Shown here in pieces: positions 35,434 to 50,400 of a stretch of DNA of 64,000 nt. A program made the translations under genes and the position numbers. Numbering within the stretch: position 1 is the first letter of the stretch; every line of letters begins with the position of its first letter. The notes beneath the pieces were generated by a model. That model was not told where the DNA came from. It worked only from the letters and a program-made list of their open reading frames with translations, and made no database searches. The DNA is from Parapristionchus giblindavisi. Lineage: Eukaryota; Nematoda; Chromadorea; Rhabditida; Diplogasteridae. The stretch lies in NCBI GenBank assembly GCA_943737045.1, contig CALSFV010000216.1, positions 992,001-1,056,000 on the forward strand, in the 5' to 3' direction.

Positions 35434-37864
35434 GCGGCCGTTGTTCAACATGGAACGTTGCAAAATACTCAGAATTTTTTGCTCTTTCGTTTGGTATATG
35501 ACACGCTGGGTCTAGCAGAAACTTTTTCATGTCAGGTATTCTTTTGGTCTTATCAAAGTGAAAGCTACTTTTGTACTTTGGGCATTGTGGAATCAACACA
35601 AGATTACAGTTTGACTTGAACTGAAGTGTAGATTATTTAGAATTTTTTGCTCTTTCACGTGGTATATGCTACGATACGTTTCGATAAAGCATTGACGTGC
35701 CACGAATTCTTTATTGCCGAAAATGCATAATTCAATTTTGTTAATTCGGCTGAAGTGGCCGTTGTTCAACATAGGAACGTGCAAAGTACTCAGAATTTTT
35801 TGCTCTTTCGTTTGGTATATGACACGCTGGGTCTAGCAGAAACTTTTTCATGTCAGGTATTCTTTTGGTCTTATCAGAGTGAAAGCTACTTTTGTACTTT
35901 GGGCATTGTGGAATCAACACAAGATTACAGTTTGACATGAACTGAAGTGTAGATTATTCAGAGTTTTTTGTTCTTTCACGTGGTATATGCTACGATAAGT
36001 TTAGATTAAATATTGGCGTGTCACGAATTCTTTAATGCTAAAAATGCATGGTTCAATGTTGTTAATTCGGCTGGAGCGGCCGTTGTTCAACATGGAACGT
36101 TGCAAAATACTCAGAATTTTTTGCTCTTTCGTTTGGTATATGACACGCTGGGTCTAGCAGAAACTTTTTCATGTCAGGTATTCTTTTGATCTTATCAAAG
36201 TGAAAGCTACTTTTGTACTTTGGGCATTGTGGAATCAACACAAGATTACAGTTTGACTTGAACTGAAGTGTAGATTATTCAGAATTTTTTGCTCTTTCAC
36301 GTGGTATATGCTACGATACGTTTCGATAAAGCATTGACGTGCCACGAATTCTTTATTGCCGAAAATGCATAATTCAATTTTGTTAATTCGGCTGAAGTGG
36401 CCGTTGTTCAACATAGGAACGTGCAAAGTACTCAGAATTTTTTGCTCTTTCGTTTGCTATATGACACGCTGGGTCTAGCAGAAACTTTTTCATGTCAGGT
36501 ATTCTTTTGGTCTTATCAGAGTGAAAGCTACTTTTGTACTTTGGGCATTGTGGAATCAACACAAGATTACAGTTTGACATGAACTGAAGTGTAGATTATT
36601 CAGAGTTTTTTGTTCTTTCACGTGGTATATGCTACGATAAGTTTAGATTAAATATTGGCGTGACACGAATTCTTTAATGCTAAAAATGCATGGTTCAATG
36701 TTGTTAATTCGGCTGGAGCGGCCGTTGTTCAACATGGAACGTTGCAAAATACTCAGAATTTTTTGCTCTTTCGTTTGGTATATGACACGCTGGGTCTAGC
36801 AGAAACTTTTTCATGTCAGGTATTCTTTTGGTCTTATCAGAGTGAAAGCTACTTTTGTACTTTAGGCATTGTGGAATCAACACAAGATTACAGTTTGACA
36901 TGAACTGAAGTGTAGATTATTCAGAATTTTTTGCTCTTTCACGTGGTATATGCTACGATAAGTTTAGATTAAATATTGGCGTGTCACGAATTCTTTAATG
37001 CTAAAAATGCATGGTTCAATGTTGTTAATTCGGCTGGAGCGGCCGTTGTTCAACATGGAACGTTGCAAAATACTCAGAATTTTTTGCTCTTTCGTTTGGT
37101 ATATGACACGCTGGGTCTAGCAGAAACTTTTTCATGTCAGGTATTCTTTTGGTCTTATCAGAGTGAAAGCTACTTTTGTACTTTGGGCATTGTGGAATCA
37201 ACACAAGATTACAGTTTGACATGTACTGAAGTGTAGATTATTCAGAATTTTTTGTTCTTTCACGTGGTATATGCTACGATAAGTTTAGATTAAATATTGG
37301 CGTGACACGAATTCTTTAATGCTAAAAATGCATAGTTCAATGTTGTTAATTCGGCTGGAGCGGCCGTTGTTCAACATGGAACGTTGCAAAATACTCAGAA
37401 TTTTTTGCTCTTTCGTTTGGTATATGACACGCTGGGTCTAGCAGAAAATTTTTCATGTCAGGTATTCTTTTGGTCTTATCAGAGTGAAAGCTACTTTTGT
37501 ACTTTGGGCATTGTGGAATCAACACAAGATTACACTTTGACATGAACTGAAGTGTAGATTATTCAGAATTTTTTGCTCTTTCACGTGGTATATGCTACGA
37601 TAAGTTTAGATTAAATATTGGCGTGTCACGAATTCTTTAATGCTAAAAATGCATGGTTCAATGTTGTTAATTCGGCTGGAGCGGCCGTTGTTCAACATGG
37701 AACGTTGCAAAATACTCAGAATTTTTTGCTCTTTCGTTTGGTATATGACACGCTGGGTCTAGCAGAAACTTTTTCATGTCAGGTATTCTTTTGGTCTTAT
37801 CAGAGTGAAAGCTACTTTTGTACTTTAGGCATTGTGGAATCAACACAAGATTACAGTTTGACAT
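35434..37864 (-). repeat. Block shared with the left arm in inverted orientation (right copy)
   Basis: Mirror partner of 6915 to about 9345. It has the same order of eight monomer variants when read on the minus strand. Small private differences are gatctt near 36188, ttgctatatg near 36456 and attatttagaat near 35633. The match ends at about 35434, where the left copy switches into class B sequence. Confidence 0.75.
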
Positions 37865-39005
37865 GAACTGAAGTGTAGATTATTCAGAATTTTTTGTTCT
37901 TTCACGTGGTATATGCTACGATACGTTTCGATAAAGCATTGACGTGCCACGAATTCTTTATTGCCGAAAATGCATAATTCAATTTTGCTAATTCGGCTGA
38001 AGTGGCCGTTGTTCAACATAGGAACGTGCAAAGTACTCAGAATTTTTTGCTCTTTCGTTTGGTATATGACACGCTGGGTCTAGCAGAAACTTTTTCATGT
38101 CAGGTATTCTTTTGGTCTTATCAGAGTGAAAGCTACTTTTGTACTTTAGGCATTGTGGAATCAACACAAGATTACAGTTTGACATGAACTGAAGTGTAGA
38201 TTATTCAGAATTTTTTGTTCTTTCACGTGGTATATGCTACGATACGTTTCGATAAAGCATTGACGTGCCACGAATTCTTTATTGCCGAAAATGCATAATT
38301 CAATTTTGTTAATTCGGCTGAAGTGGCCGTTGTTCAACATAGGAACGTGCAAAGTACTCAGAATTTTTTGCTCTTTCGTTTGGTATATGACACGCTGGGT
38401 CTAGCAGAAACTTTTTCATGTCAGGTATTCTTTTGGTCTTATCAGAGTGAAAGCTACTTTTGTACTTTGGGCATTGTGGAATCAACACAAGATTACAGTT
38501 TGACATGAACTGAAGTGTAGATTATTCAGAGTTTTTTGTTCTTTCACGTGGTATATGCTACGATAAGTTTAGATTAAATATTGGCGTGACACGAATTCTT
38601 TAATGCTAAAAATGCATGGTTCAATGTTGTTAATTCGGCTGGAGCGGCCGTTGTTCAACATGGAACGTTGCAAAATACTCAGAATTTTTTGCTCTTTCGT
38701 TTGGTATATGACACGCTGGGTCTAGCAGAAACTTTTTCATGTCAGGTATTCTTTTGGTCTTATCAGAGTGAAAGCTACTTTTGTACTTTAGGCATTGTGG
38801 AATCAACACAAGATTACAGTTTGACATGAACTGAAGTGTAGATTATTCAGAATTTTTTGCTCTTTCACGTGGTATATGCTACGATAAGTTTAGATTAAAT
38901 ATTGGCGTGTCACGAATTCTTTAATGCTAAAAATGCATGGTTCAATGTTGTTAATTCGGCTGGAGCGGCCGTTGTTCAACATGGAACGTTGCAAAATACT
39001 CAGAA

Positions 39006-39010
39006 TTTTT
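39006..39010. other. Single-T loss in homopolymer run (320-bp monomer)
   Basis: Five T instead of six in the half-monomer 1 run. The step from 38827 to 39147 is 320 bp. The same cause is possible as for the loss at 34360. Confidence 0.85.
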
Positions 39011-42000
39011 GCTCTTTCGTTTGGTATATGACACGCTGGGTCTAGCAGAAACTTTTTCATGTCAGGTATTCTTTTGGTCTTATCAGAGTGAAAGCTACTT
39101 TTGTACTTTGGGCATTGTGGAATCAACACAAGATTACAGTTTGACATGTACTGAAGTGTAGATTATTCAGAATTTTTTGTTCTTTCACGTGGTATATGCT
39201 ACGATAAGTTTAGATTAAATATTGGCGTGACACGAATTCTTTAATGCTAAAAATGCATAGTTCAATGTTGTTAATTCGGCTGGAGCGGCCGTTGTTCAAC
39301 ATGGAACGTTGCAAAATACTCAGAATTTTTTGCTCTTTCGTTTGGTATATGACACGCTGGGTCTAGCAGAAACTTTTTCATGTCAGGTATTCTTTTGGTC
39401 TTATCAGAGTGAAAGCTACTTTTGTACTTTAGGCATTGTGGAATCAACACAAGATTACAGTTTGACATGAACTGAAGTGTAGATTATTCAGAATTTTTTG
39501 CTCTTTCACGTGGTATATGCTACGATAAGTTTAGATTAAATATTGGCGTGTCACGAATTCTTTAATGCTAAAAATGCATGGTTCAATGTTGTTAATTCGG
39601 ATGGAGCGGCCGTTGTTCAACATGGAACGTTGCAAAATACTCAGAATTTTTTGCTCTTTCGTTTGGTATATGACACGCTGGGTCTAGCAGAAAATTTTTC
39701 ATGTCAGGTATTCTTTTGGTCTTATCAGAGTGAAAGCTACTTTTGTACTTTAGGCATTGTGGAATCAACACAAGATTACAGTTTGACTTGAACTGAAGTA
39801 CAGATTATTCAGAATTTTTTGCTCTTTCACGTGGTATATGCTACGATAAGTTTAGATTAAATATTGGCGTGACACGAATTCTTTAATGCTAAAAATGCAT
39901 GGTTCAATGTTGTTAATTCGGCTGGAGCGGCCGTTGTTCAACATGGAACGTTGCAAAATACTCAGAATTTTTTGCTCTTTCGTTTGGTATATGACACGCT
40001 GGGTCTAGCAGAAAATTTTTCATGTCAGGTATTCTTTTGGTCTTATCAGAGTGAAAGCTACTTTTGTACTTTGGGCATTGTGGAATCAACACAAGATTAC
40101 AGTTTGACATGAACTGAAGTGTAGATTATTCAGAATTTTTTGCTCTTTCACGTGGTATATGCTACGATAAGTTTAGATTAAATATTGGCGTGTCACGAAT
40201 TCTTTAATGCTAAAAATGCATGGTTCAATGTTGTTAATTCGGCTGGAGCGGCCGTTGTTCAACATGGAACGTTGCAAAATACTCAGAATTTTTTGCTCTT
40301 TCGTTTGGTATATGACACGCTGGGTCTAGCAGAAAATTTTTCATGTCAGGTATTCTTTTGGTCTTATCAGAGTGAAAGCTACTTTTGTACTTTAGGCATT
40401 GTGGAATCAACACAAGATTACAGTTTGACTTGAACTGAAGTGTAGATTATTCAGAATTTTTTGCTCTTTCACGTGGTATATGCTACGATAAGTTTAGATT
40501 AAATATTGGCGTGACACGAATTCTTTAATGCTAAAAATGCATGGTTCAATGTTGTTAATTCGGCTGGAGCGGCCGTTGTTCAACATGGAACGTTGCAAAA
40601 TACTCAGAATTTTTTGCTCTTTCGTTTGGTATATGACACGCTGGGTCTAGCAGAAACTTTTTCATGTCAGGTATTCTTTTGGTCTTATCAGAGTGAAAGC
40701 TACTTTTGTACTTTAGGCATTGTGGAATCAACACAAGATTACAGTTTGACATGAACTGAAGTGTAGATTATTCAGAATTTTTTGTTCTTTCACGTGGTAT
40801 ATGCTACGATACGTTTCGATAAAGCATTGACGTGCCACGAATTCTTTATTGCCGAAAATGCATAATTCAATTTTGTTAATTCGGCTGAAGTGGCCGTTGT
40901 TCAACATAGGAACGTGCAAAATACTCAGAATTTTTTGCTCTTTCGTTTGGTATATGACACGCTGGGTCTAGCAGAAACTTTTTCATGTCAGGTATTCTTT
41001 TGGTCTTATCAGAGTGAAAGCTACTTTTGTACTTTGGGCATTGTGGAATCAACACAAGATTACAGTTTGACATGAACTGAAGTGTAGATTATTCAGAGTT
41101 TTTTGTTCTTTCACGTGGTATATGCTACGATAAGTTTAGATTAAATATTGGCGTGACACGAATTCTTTAATGCTAAAAATGCATGGTTCAATGTTGTTAA
41201 TTCGGCTGGAGCGGCCGTTGTTCAACATGGAACGTTGCAAAATACTCAGAATTTTTTGCTCTTTCGTTTGGTATATGACACGCTGGGTCTAGCAGAAACT
41301 TTTTCATGTCAGGTATTCTTTTGGTCTTATCAGAGTGAAAGCTACTTTTGTACTTTAGGCATTGTGGAATCAACACAAGATTACAGTTTGACATGAACTG
41401 AAGTGTAGATTATTCAGAATTTTTTGCTCTTTCACGTGGTATATGCTACGATAAGTTTAGATTAAATATTGGCGTGTCACGAATTCTTTAATGCTAAAAA
41501 TGCATGGTTCAATGTTGTTAATTCGGCTGGAGCGGCCGTTGTTCAACATGGAACGTTGCAGAATACTCAGAATTTTTTGCTCTTTCGTTTGGTATATGAC
41601 ACGCTGGGTCTAGCAGAAACTTTTTCATGTCAGGTATTCTTTTGGTCTTATCAGAGTGAAAGCTACTTTTGTACTTTGGGCATTGTGGAATCAACACAAG
41701 ATTACAGTTTGACATGTACTGAAGTGTAGATTATTCAGAATTTTTTGTTCTTTCACGTGGTATATGCTACGATAAGTTTAGATTAAATATTGGCGTGACA
41801 CGAATTCTTTAATGCTAAAAATGCATAGTTCAATGTTGTTAATTCGGCTGGAGCGGCCGTTGTTCAACATGGAACGTTGCAAAATACTCAGAATTTTTTG
41901 CTCTTTCGTTTGGTATATGACACGCTGGGTCTAGCAGAAACTTTTTCATGTCAGGTATTCTTTTGGTCTTATCAGAGTGAAAGCTACTTTTGTACTTTAG

Positions 42001-42036
42001 GCATTGTGGAATCAACACAAGATTACAGTTTGACAT

Positions 42037-45000
42037 GAACTGAAGTGTAGATTATTCAGAATTTTTTGCTCTTTCACGTGGTATATGCTACGATAAGTTT
42101 AGATAAAATATTGGCGTGTCACGAATTCTTTAATGCTAAAAATGCATGGTTCAATGTTGTTAATTCGGCTGGAGCGGCCGTTGTTCAACATGGAACGTTG
42201 CAAAATACTCAGAATTTTTTGCTCTTTCGTTTGGTATATGACACGCTGGGTCTAGCAGAAACTTTTTCATGTCAGGTATTCTTTTGGTCTTATCAGAGTG
42301 AAAGCTACTTTTGTACTTTGGGCATTGTGGAATCAACACAAGATTACAGTTTGACATGTACTGAAGTGTAGATTATTCAGAATTTTTTGTTCTTTCACGT
42401 GGTATATGCTAAGATAAGTTTAGATTAAATATTGGCGTGACACGAATTCTTTAATGCTAAAAATGTATAGTTCAATGTTGTTAATTCGGCTGGAGCGGCC
42501 GTTGTTCAACATGGAACGTTGCAAAATACTCAGAATTTTTTGCTCTTTCGTTTGGTATATGACACGCTGGGTCTAGCAGAAAATTTTTCATGTCAGGTAT
42601 TCTTTTGGTCTTATCAGAGTGAAAGCTACTTTTGTACTTTGGGCATTGTGGAATCAACACAAGATTACACTTTGACATGAACTGAAGTGTAGATTATTCA
42701 GAATTTTTTGCTCTTTCACGTGGTATATGCTACGATAAGTTTAGATTAAATATTGGCGTGTCACGAATTCTTTAATGCTAAAAATGCATGGTTCAATGTT
42801 GTTAATTCGGCTGGAGCGGCCGTTGTTCAACATGGAACGTTGCAAAATACTCAGAATTTTTTGCTCTTTCGTTTGGTATATGACACGCTGGGTCTAGCAG
42901 AAACTTTTTCATGTCAGGTATTCTTTTGGTCTTATCAGAGTGAAAGCTACTTTTGTACTTTAGGCATTGTGGAATCAACACAAGATTACAGTTTGACATG
43001 AACTGAAGTGTAGATTATTCAGAATTTTTTGCTCTTTCACGTGGTATATGCTACGATAAGTTTAGATTAAATATTGGCGTGTCACGAATTCTTTAATGCT
43101 AAAAATGCATGGTTCAATGTTGTTAATTCGGCTGGAGCGGCCGTTGTTCAACATGGAACGTTGCAAAATACTCAGAATTTTTTGCTCTTTCGTTTGGTAT
43201 ATGACACGCTGGGTCTAGCAGAAACTTTTTCATGTCAGGTATTCTTTTGGTCTTATCAGAGTGAAAGCTACTTTTGTACTTTGGGCATTGTGGAATCAAC
43301 ACAAGATTACAGTTTGACATGTACTGAAGTGTAGATTATTCAGAATTTTTTGTTCTTTCACGTGGTATATGCTACGATAAGTTTAGATTAAATATTGGCG
43401 TGACACGAATTCTTTAATGCTAAAAATGCATAGTTCAATGTTGTTAATTCGGCTGGAGCGGCCGTTGTTCAACATGGAACGCTGCAAAATACTCAGAATT
43501 TTTTGCTCTTTCGTTTGGTATATGACACGCTGGGTCTAGCAGAAAATTTTTCATGTCAGGTATTCTTTTGGTCTTATCAGAGTGAAAGCTACTTTTGTAC
43601 TTTGGGCATTGTGGAATCAACACAAGATTACACTTTGACATGAACTGAAGTGTAGATTATTCAGAATTTTTTGCTCTTTCACGTGGTATATGCTACGATA
43701 AGTTTAGATAAAATATTGGCGTGTCACGAATTCTTTAATGCTAAAAATGCATGGTTCAATGTTGTTAATTCGGCTGGAGCGGCCGTTGTTCAACATGGAA
43801 CGTTGCAAAATACTCAGAATTTTTTGCTCTTTCGTTTGGTATATGACACGCTGGGTCTAGCAGAAACTTTTTCATGTCAGGTATTCTTTTGGTCTTATCA
43901 GAGTGAAAGCTACTTTTGTACTTTGGGCATTGTGGAATCAACACAAGATTACAGTTTGACATGTACTGAAGTGTAGATTATTCAGAATTTTTTGTTCTTT
44001 CACGTGGTATATGCTAAGATAAGTTTAGATTAAATATTGGCGTGACACGAATTCTTTAATGCTAAAAATGTATAGTTCAATGTTGTTAATTCGGCTGGAG
44101 CGGCCGTTGTTCAACATGGAACGTTGCAAAATACTCAGAATTTTTTGCTCTTTCGTTTGGTATATGACACGCTGGGTCTAGCAGAAAATTTTTCATGTCA
44201 GGTATTCTTTTGGTCTTATCAGAGTGAAAGCTACTTTTGTACTTTGGGCATTGTGGAATCAACACAAGATTACACTTTGACATGAACTGAAGTGTAGATT
44301 ATTCAGAATTTTTTGCTCTTTCACGTGGTATATGCTACGATAAGTTTAGATAAAATATTGGCGTGTCACGAATTCTTTAATGCTAAAAATGCATGGTTCA
44401 ATGTTGTTAATTCGGCTGGAGCGGCCGTTGTTCAACATGGAACGTTGCAAAATACTCAGAATTTTTTGCTCTTTCGTTTGGTATATGACACGCTGGGTCT
44501 AGCAGAAACTTTTTCATGTCAGGTATTCTTTTGGTCTTATCAGAGTGAAAGCTACTTTTGTACTTTGGGCATTGTGGAATCAACACAAGATTACAGTTTG
44601 ACATGTACTGAAGTGTAGATTATTCAGAATTTTTTGTTCTTTCACGTGGTATATGCTAAGATAAGTTTAGATTAAATATTGGCGTGACACGAATTCTTTA
44701 ATGCTAAAAATGTATAGTTCAATGTTGTTAATTCGGCTGGAGCGGCCGTTGTTCAACATGGAACGTTGCAAAATACTCAGAATTTTTTGCTCTTTCGTTT
44801 GGTATATGACACGCTGGGTCTAGCAGAAAATTTTTCATGTCAGGTATTCTTTTGGTCTTATCAGAGTGAAAGCTACTTTTGTACTTTGGGCATTGTGGAA
44901 TCAACACAAGATTACACTTTGACATGAACTGAAGTGTAGATTATTCAGAATTTTTTGCTCTTTCACGTGGTATATGCTACGATAAGTTTAGATTAAATAT

Positions 45001-47493
45001 TGGCGTGTCACGAATTCTTTAATGCTAAAAATGCATGGTTCAATGTTGTTAATTCGGCTGGAGCGGCCGTTGTTCAACATGGAACGTTGCAAAATACTCA
45101 GAATTTTTTGCTCTTTCGTTTGGTATATGACACGCTGGGTCTAGCAGAAACTTTTTCATGTCAGGTATTCTTTTGGTCTTATCAGAGTGAAAGCTACTTT
45201 TGTACTTTAGGCATTGTGGAATCAACACAAGATTACAGTTTGACATGAACTGAAGTGTAGATTATTCAGAATTTTTTGCTCTTTCACGTGGTATATGCTA
45301 CGATAAGTTTAGATTAAATATTGGCGTGTCACGAATTCTTTAATGCTAAAAATGCATGGTTCAATGTTGTTAATTCGGCTGGAGCGGCCGTTGTTCAACA
45401 TGGAACGTTGCAAAATACTCAGAATTTTTTGCTCTTTCGTTTGGTATATGACACGCTGGGTCTAGCAGAAACTTTTTCATGTCAGGTATTCTTTTGGTCT
45501 TATCAGAGTGAAAGCTACTTTTGTACTTTGGGCATTGTGGAATCAACACAAGATTACAGTTTGACATGTACTGAAGTGTAGATTATTCAGAATTTTTTGT
45601 TCTTTCACGTGGTATATGCTACGATAAGTTTAGATTAAATATTGGCGTGACACGAATTCTTTAATGCTAAAAATGCATAGTTCAATGTTGTTAATTCGGC
45701 TGGAGCGGCCGTTGTTCAACATGGAACGCTGCAAAATACTCAGAATTTTTTGCTCTTTCGTTTGGTATATGACACGCTGGGTCTAGCAGAAAATTTTTCA
45801 TGTCAGGTATTCTTTTGGTCTTATCAGAGTGAAAGCTACTTTTGTACTTTGGGCATTGTGGAATCAACACAAGATTACACTTTGACATGAACTGAAGTGT
45901 AGATTATTCAGAATTTTTTGCTCTTTCACGTGGTATATGCTACGATAAGTTTAGATAAAATATTGGCGTGTCACGAATTCTTTAATGCTAAAAATGCATG
46001 GTTCAATGTTGTTAATTCGGCTGGAGCGGCCGTTGTTCAACATGGAACGTTGCAAAATACTCAGAATTTTTTGCTCTTTCGTTTGGTATATGACACGCTG
46101 GGTCTAGCAGAAACTTTTTCATGTCAGGTATTCTTTTGGTCTTATCAGAGTGAAAGCTACTTTTGTACTTTGGGCATTGTGGAATCAACACAAGATTACA
46201 GTTTGACATGTACTGAAGTGTAGATTATTCAGAATTTTTTGTTCTTTCACGTGGTATATGCTAAGATAAGTTTAGATTAAATATTGGCGTGACACGAATT
46301 CTTTAATGCTAAAAATGTATAGTTCAATGTTGTTAATTCGGCTGGAGCGGCCGTTGTTCAACATGGAACGTTGCAAAATACTCAGAATTTTTTGCTCTTT
46401 CGTTTGGTATATGACACGCTGGGTCTAGCAGAAAATTTTTCATGTCAGGTATTCTTTTGGTCTTATCAGAGTGAAAGCTACTTTTGTACTTTGGGCATTG
46501 TGGAATCAACACAAGATTACACTTTGACATGAACTGAAGTGTAGATTATTCAGAATTTTTTGCTCTTTCACGTGGTATATGCTACGATAAGTTTAGATTA
46601 AATATTGGCGTGTCACGAATTCTTTAATGCTAAAAATGCATGGTTCAATGTTGTTAATTCGGCTGGAGCGGCCGTTGTTCAACATGGAACGTTGCAAAAT
46701 ACTCAGAATTTTTTGCTCTTTCGTTTGGTATATGACACGCTGGGTCTAGCAGAAACTTTTTCATGTCAGGTATTCTTTTGGTCTTATCAGAGTGAAAGCT
46801 ACTTTTGTACTTTAGGCATTGTGGAATCAACACAAGATTACAGTTTGACATGAACTGAAGTGTAGATTATTCAGAATTTTTTGCTCTTTCACGTGGTATA
46901 TGCTACGATAAGTTTAGATTAAATATTGGCGTGTCACGAATTCTTTAATGCTAAAAATGCATGGTTCAATGTTGTTAATTCGGCTGGAGCGGCCGTTGTT
47001 CAACATGGAACGTTGCAAAATACTCAGAATTTTTTGCTCTTTCGTTTGGTATATGACACGCTGGGTCTAGCAGAAACTTTTTCATGTCAGGTATTCTTTT
47101 GGTCTTATCAGAGTGAAAGCTACTTTTGTACTTTGGGCATTGTGGAATCAACACAAGATTACAGTTTGACATGTACTGAAGTGTAGATTATTCAGAATTT
47201 TTTGTTCTTTCACGTGGTATATGCTACGATAAGTTTAGATTAAATATTGGCGTGACACGAATTCTTTAATGCTAAAAATGCATAGTTCAATGTTGTTAAT
47301 TCGGCTGGAGCGGCCGTTGTTCAACATGGAACGCTGCAAAATACTCAGAATTTTTTGCTCTTTCGTTTGGTATATGACACGCTGGGTCTAGCAGAAAATT
47401 TTTCATGTCAGGTATTCTTTTGGTCTTATCAGAGTGAAAGCTACTTTTGTACTTTGGGCATTGTGGAATCAACACAAGATTACACTTTGACAT
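42037..47493 (-). repeat. Higher-order repeat: 5-mer, 1605 bp, three full copies plus a 2-mer
   Basis: Full units cover 42037-43641, 44284-45888 and 45889-47493. A partial two-monomer unit covers 43642-44283. Plus-strand markers are tagataaaat at about 42103, 43708, 44350 and 45955; gctaagataag at about 42409, 44014, 44656 and 46261; and aacgctgc at about 43489, 45727 and 47332. The spacings of 1605 and 642 bp show that a full unit was added or lost in whole monomers. A hybrid monomer at 47814 follows the last unit. Confidence 0.9.
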
Positions 47494-50400
47494 GAACTGA
47501 AGTGTAGATTATTCAGAATTTTTTGCTCTTTCACGTGGTATATGCTACGATAAGTTTAGATTAAATATTGGCGTGTCACGAATTCTTTAATGCTAAAAAT
47601 GCATGGTTCAATGTTGTTAATTCGGCTGGAGCGGCCGTTGTTCAACATGGAACGTTGCAAAATACTCAGAATTTTTTGCTCTTTCGTTTGGTATATGACA
47701 CGCTGGGTCTAGCAGAAACTTTTTCATGTCAGGTATTCTTTTGGTCTTATCAGAGTGAAAGCTACTTTTGTACTTTAGGCATTGTGGAATCAACACAAGA
47801 TTACAGTTTGACATGTACTGAAGTGTAGATTATTCAGAATTTTTTGTTCTTTCACGTGGTATATGCTACGATAAGTTTAGATTAAATATTGGCGTGACAC
47901 GAATTCTTTAATGCTAAAAATGCATAGTTCAATGTTGTTAATTCGGCTGGAGCGGCCGTTGTTCAACATGGAACGCTGCAAAATACTCAGAATTTTTTGC
48001 TCTTTCGTTTGGTATATGACACGCTGGGTCTAGCAGAAAATTTTTCATGTCAGGTATTCTTTTGGTCTTATCAGAGTGAAAGCTACTTTTGTACTTTGGG
48101 CATTGTGGAATCAACACAAGATTACACTTTGACATGAACTGAAGTGTAGATTATTCAGAATTTTTTGCTCTTTCACGTGGTATATGCTACGATAAGTTTA
48201 GATTAAATATTGGCGTGTCACGAATTCTTTAATGCTAAAAATGCATGGTTCAATGTTGTTAATTCGGCTGGAGCGGCCGTTGTTCAACATGGAACGTTGC
48301 AAAATACTCAGAATTTTTTGCTCTTTCGTTTGGTATATGACACGCTGGGTCTAGCAGAAACTTTTTCATGTCAGGTATTCTTTTGGTCTTATCAGAGTGA
48401 AAGCTACTTTTGTACTTTAGGCATTGTGGAATCAACACAAGATTACAGTTTGACATGAACTGAAGTGTAGATTATTCAGAATTTTTTGCTCTTTCACGTG
48501 GTATATGCTACGATAAGTTTAGATTAAATATTGGCGTGACACGAATTCTTTAATGCTAAAAATGCATAGTTCAATGTTGTTAATTCGGCTGGAGCGGCCG
48601 TTGTTCAACATGGAACGTTGCAAAATACTCAGAATTTTTTGCTCTTTCGTTTGGTATATGACACGCTGGGTCTAGCAGAAACTTTTTCATGTCAGGTATT
48701 CTTTTGGTCTTATCAGAGTGAAAGCTACTTTTGTACTTTAGGCATTGTGGAATCAACACAAGATTACAGTTTGACATGAACTGAAGCGTAGATTATTCAG
48801 AATTTTTTGCTCTTTCACGTGGTATATGCTACGATAAGTTTAGATTAAATATTGGCGTGTCACGAATTCTTTAATGCTAAAAATGCATGGTTCAATGTTG
48901 TTAATTCGGCTGGAGCGGCCGTTGTTCAACATGGAACGTTGCAAAATACTCAGAATTTTTTGCTCTTTCGTTTGGTATATGACACGCTGGGTCTAGCAGA
49001 AACTTTTTCATGTCAGGTATTCTTTTGGTCTTATCAGAGTGAAAGCTACTTTTGTACTTTGGGCATTGTGGAATCAACACAAGATTACAGTTTGACATGT
49101 ACTGAAGTGTAGATTATTCAGAATTTTTTGTTCTTTCACGTGGTATATGCTACGATAAGTTTAGATTAAATATTGGCGTGACACGAATTCTTTAATGCTA
49201 AAAATGCATAGTTCAATGTTGTTAATTCGGCTGGAGCGGCCGTTGTTCAACATGGAACGTTACAAAATACTCAGAATTTTTTGCTCTTTCGTTTGGTATA
49301 TGACACGCTGGGTCTAGCAGAAAATTTTTCATGTCAGGTATTCTTTTGGTCTTATCAGAGTGAAAGCTACTTTTGTACTTTGGGCATTGTGGAATCAACA
49401 CAACATTACACTTTGACATGAACTGAAGTGTAGATTATTCAGAATTTTTTGCTCTTTCACGTGGTATATGCTACGATAAGTTTAGATTAAATATTGGCGT
49501 GTCACGAATTCTTTAATGCTAAAAATGCATGGTTCAATGTTGTTAATTCGGCTGGAGCGGCCGTTGTTCAACATGGAACGTTGCAAAATACTCAGAATTT
49601 TTTGCTCTTTCGTTTGGTATATGACACGCTGGGTCTAGCAGAAACTTTTTCATGTCAGGTATTCTTTTGGTCTTATCAGAGTGAAAGCTACTTTTGTACT
49701 TTAGGCATTGTGGAATCAACACAAGATTACAGTTTGACATGAACTGAAGTGTAGATTATTCAGAATTTTTTGCTCTTTCACGTGGTATATGCTACGATAA
49801 GTTTAGATTAAATATTGGCGTGACACGAATTCTTTAATGCTAAAAATGCATAGTTCAATGTTGTTAATTCGGCTGGAGCGGCCGTTGTTCAACATGGAAC
49901 GTTGCAAAATACTCAGAATTTTTTGCTCTTTCGTTTGGTATATGACACGCTGGGTCTAGCAGAAAATTTTTCATGTCAGGTATTCTTTTGGTCTTATCAG
50001 AGTGAAAGCTACTTTTGTACTTTGGGCATTGTGGAATCAACACAAGATTACACTTTGACATGAACTGAAGTGTAGATTATTCAGAATTTTTTGCTCTTTC
50101 ACGTGGTATATGCTACGATAAGTTTAGATTAAATATTGGCGTGTCACGAATTCTTTAATGCTAAAAATGCATGGTTCAATGTTGTTAATTCGGCTGGAGC
50201 GGCCGTTGTTCAACATGGAACGTTGCAAAATACTCAGAATTTTTTGCTCTTTCGTTTGGTATATGACACGCTGGGTCTAGCAGAAACTTTTTCATGTCAG
50301 GTATTCTTTTGGTCTTATCAGAGTGAAAGCTACTTTTGTACTTTAGGCATTGTGGAATCAACACAAGATTACAGTTTGACATGAACTGAAGTGTAGATTA

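Noticed and set aside
28000..38000. Assembly fold-back palindrome centred on the spacer
   Set aside because: The monomer variants on the two sides are not mirror copies near the junction, and the only clear inverted match between the arms is displaced (6.9-9.3 kb with 35.4-37.9 kb). Read-level confirmation is still needed.
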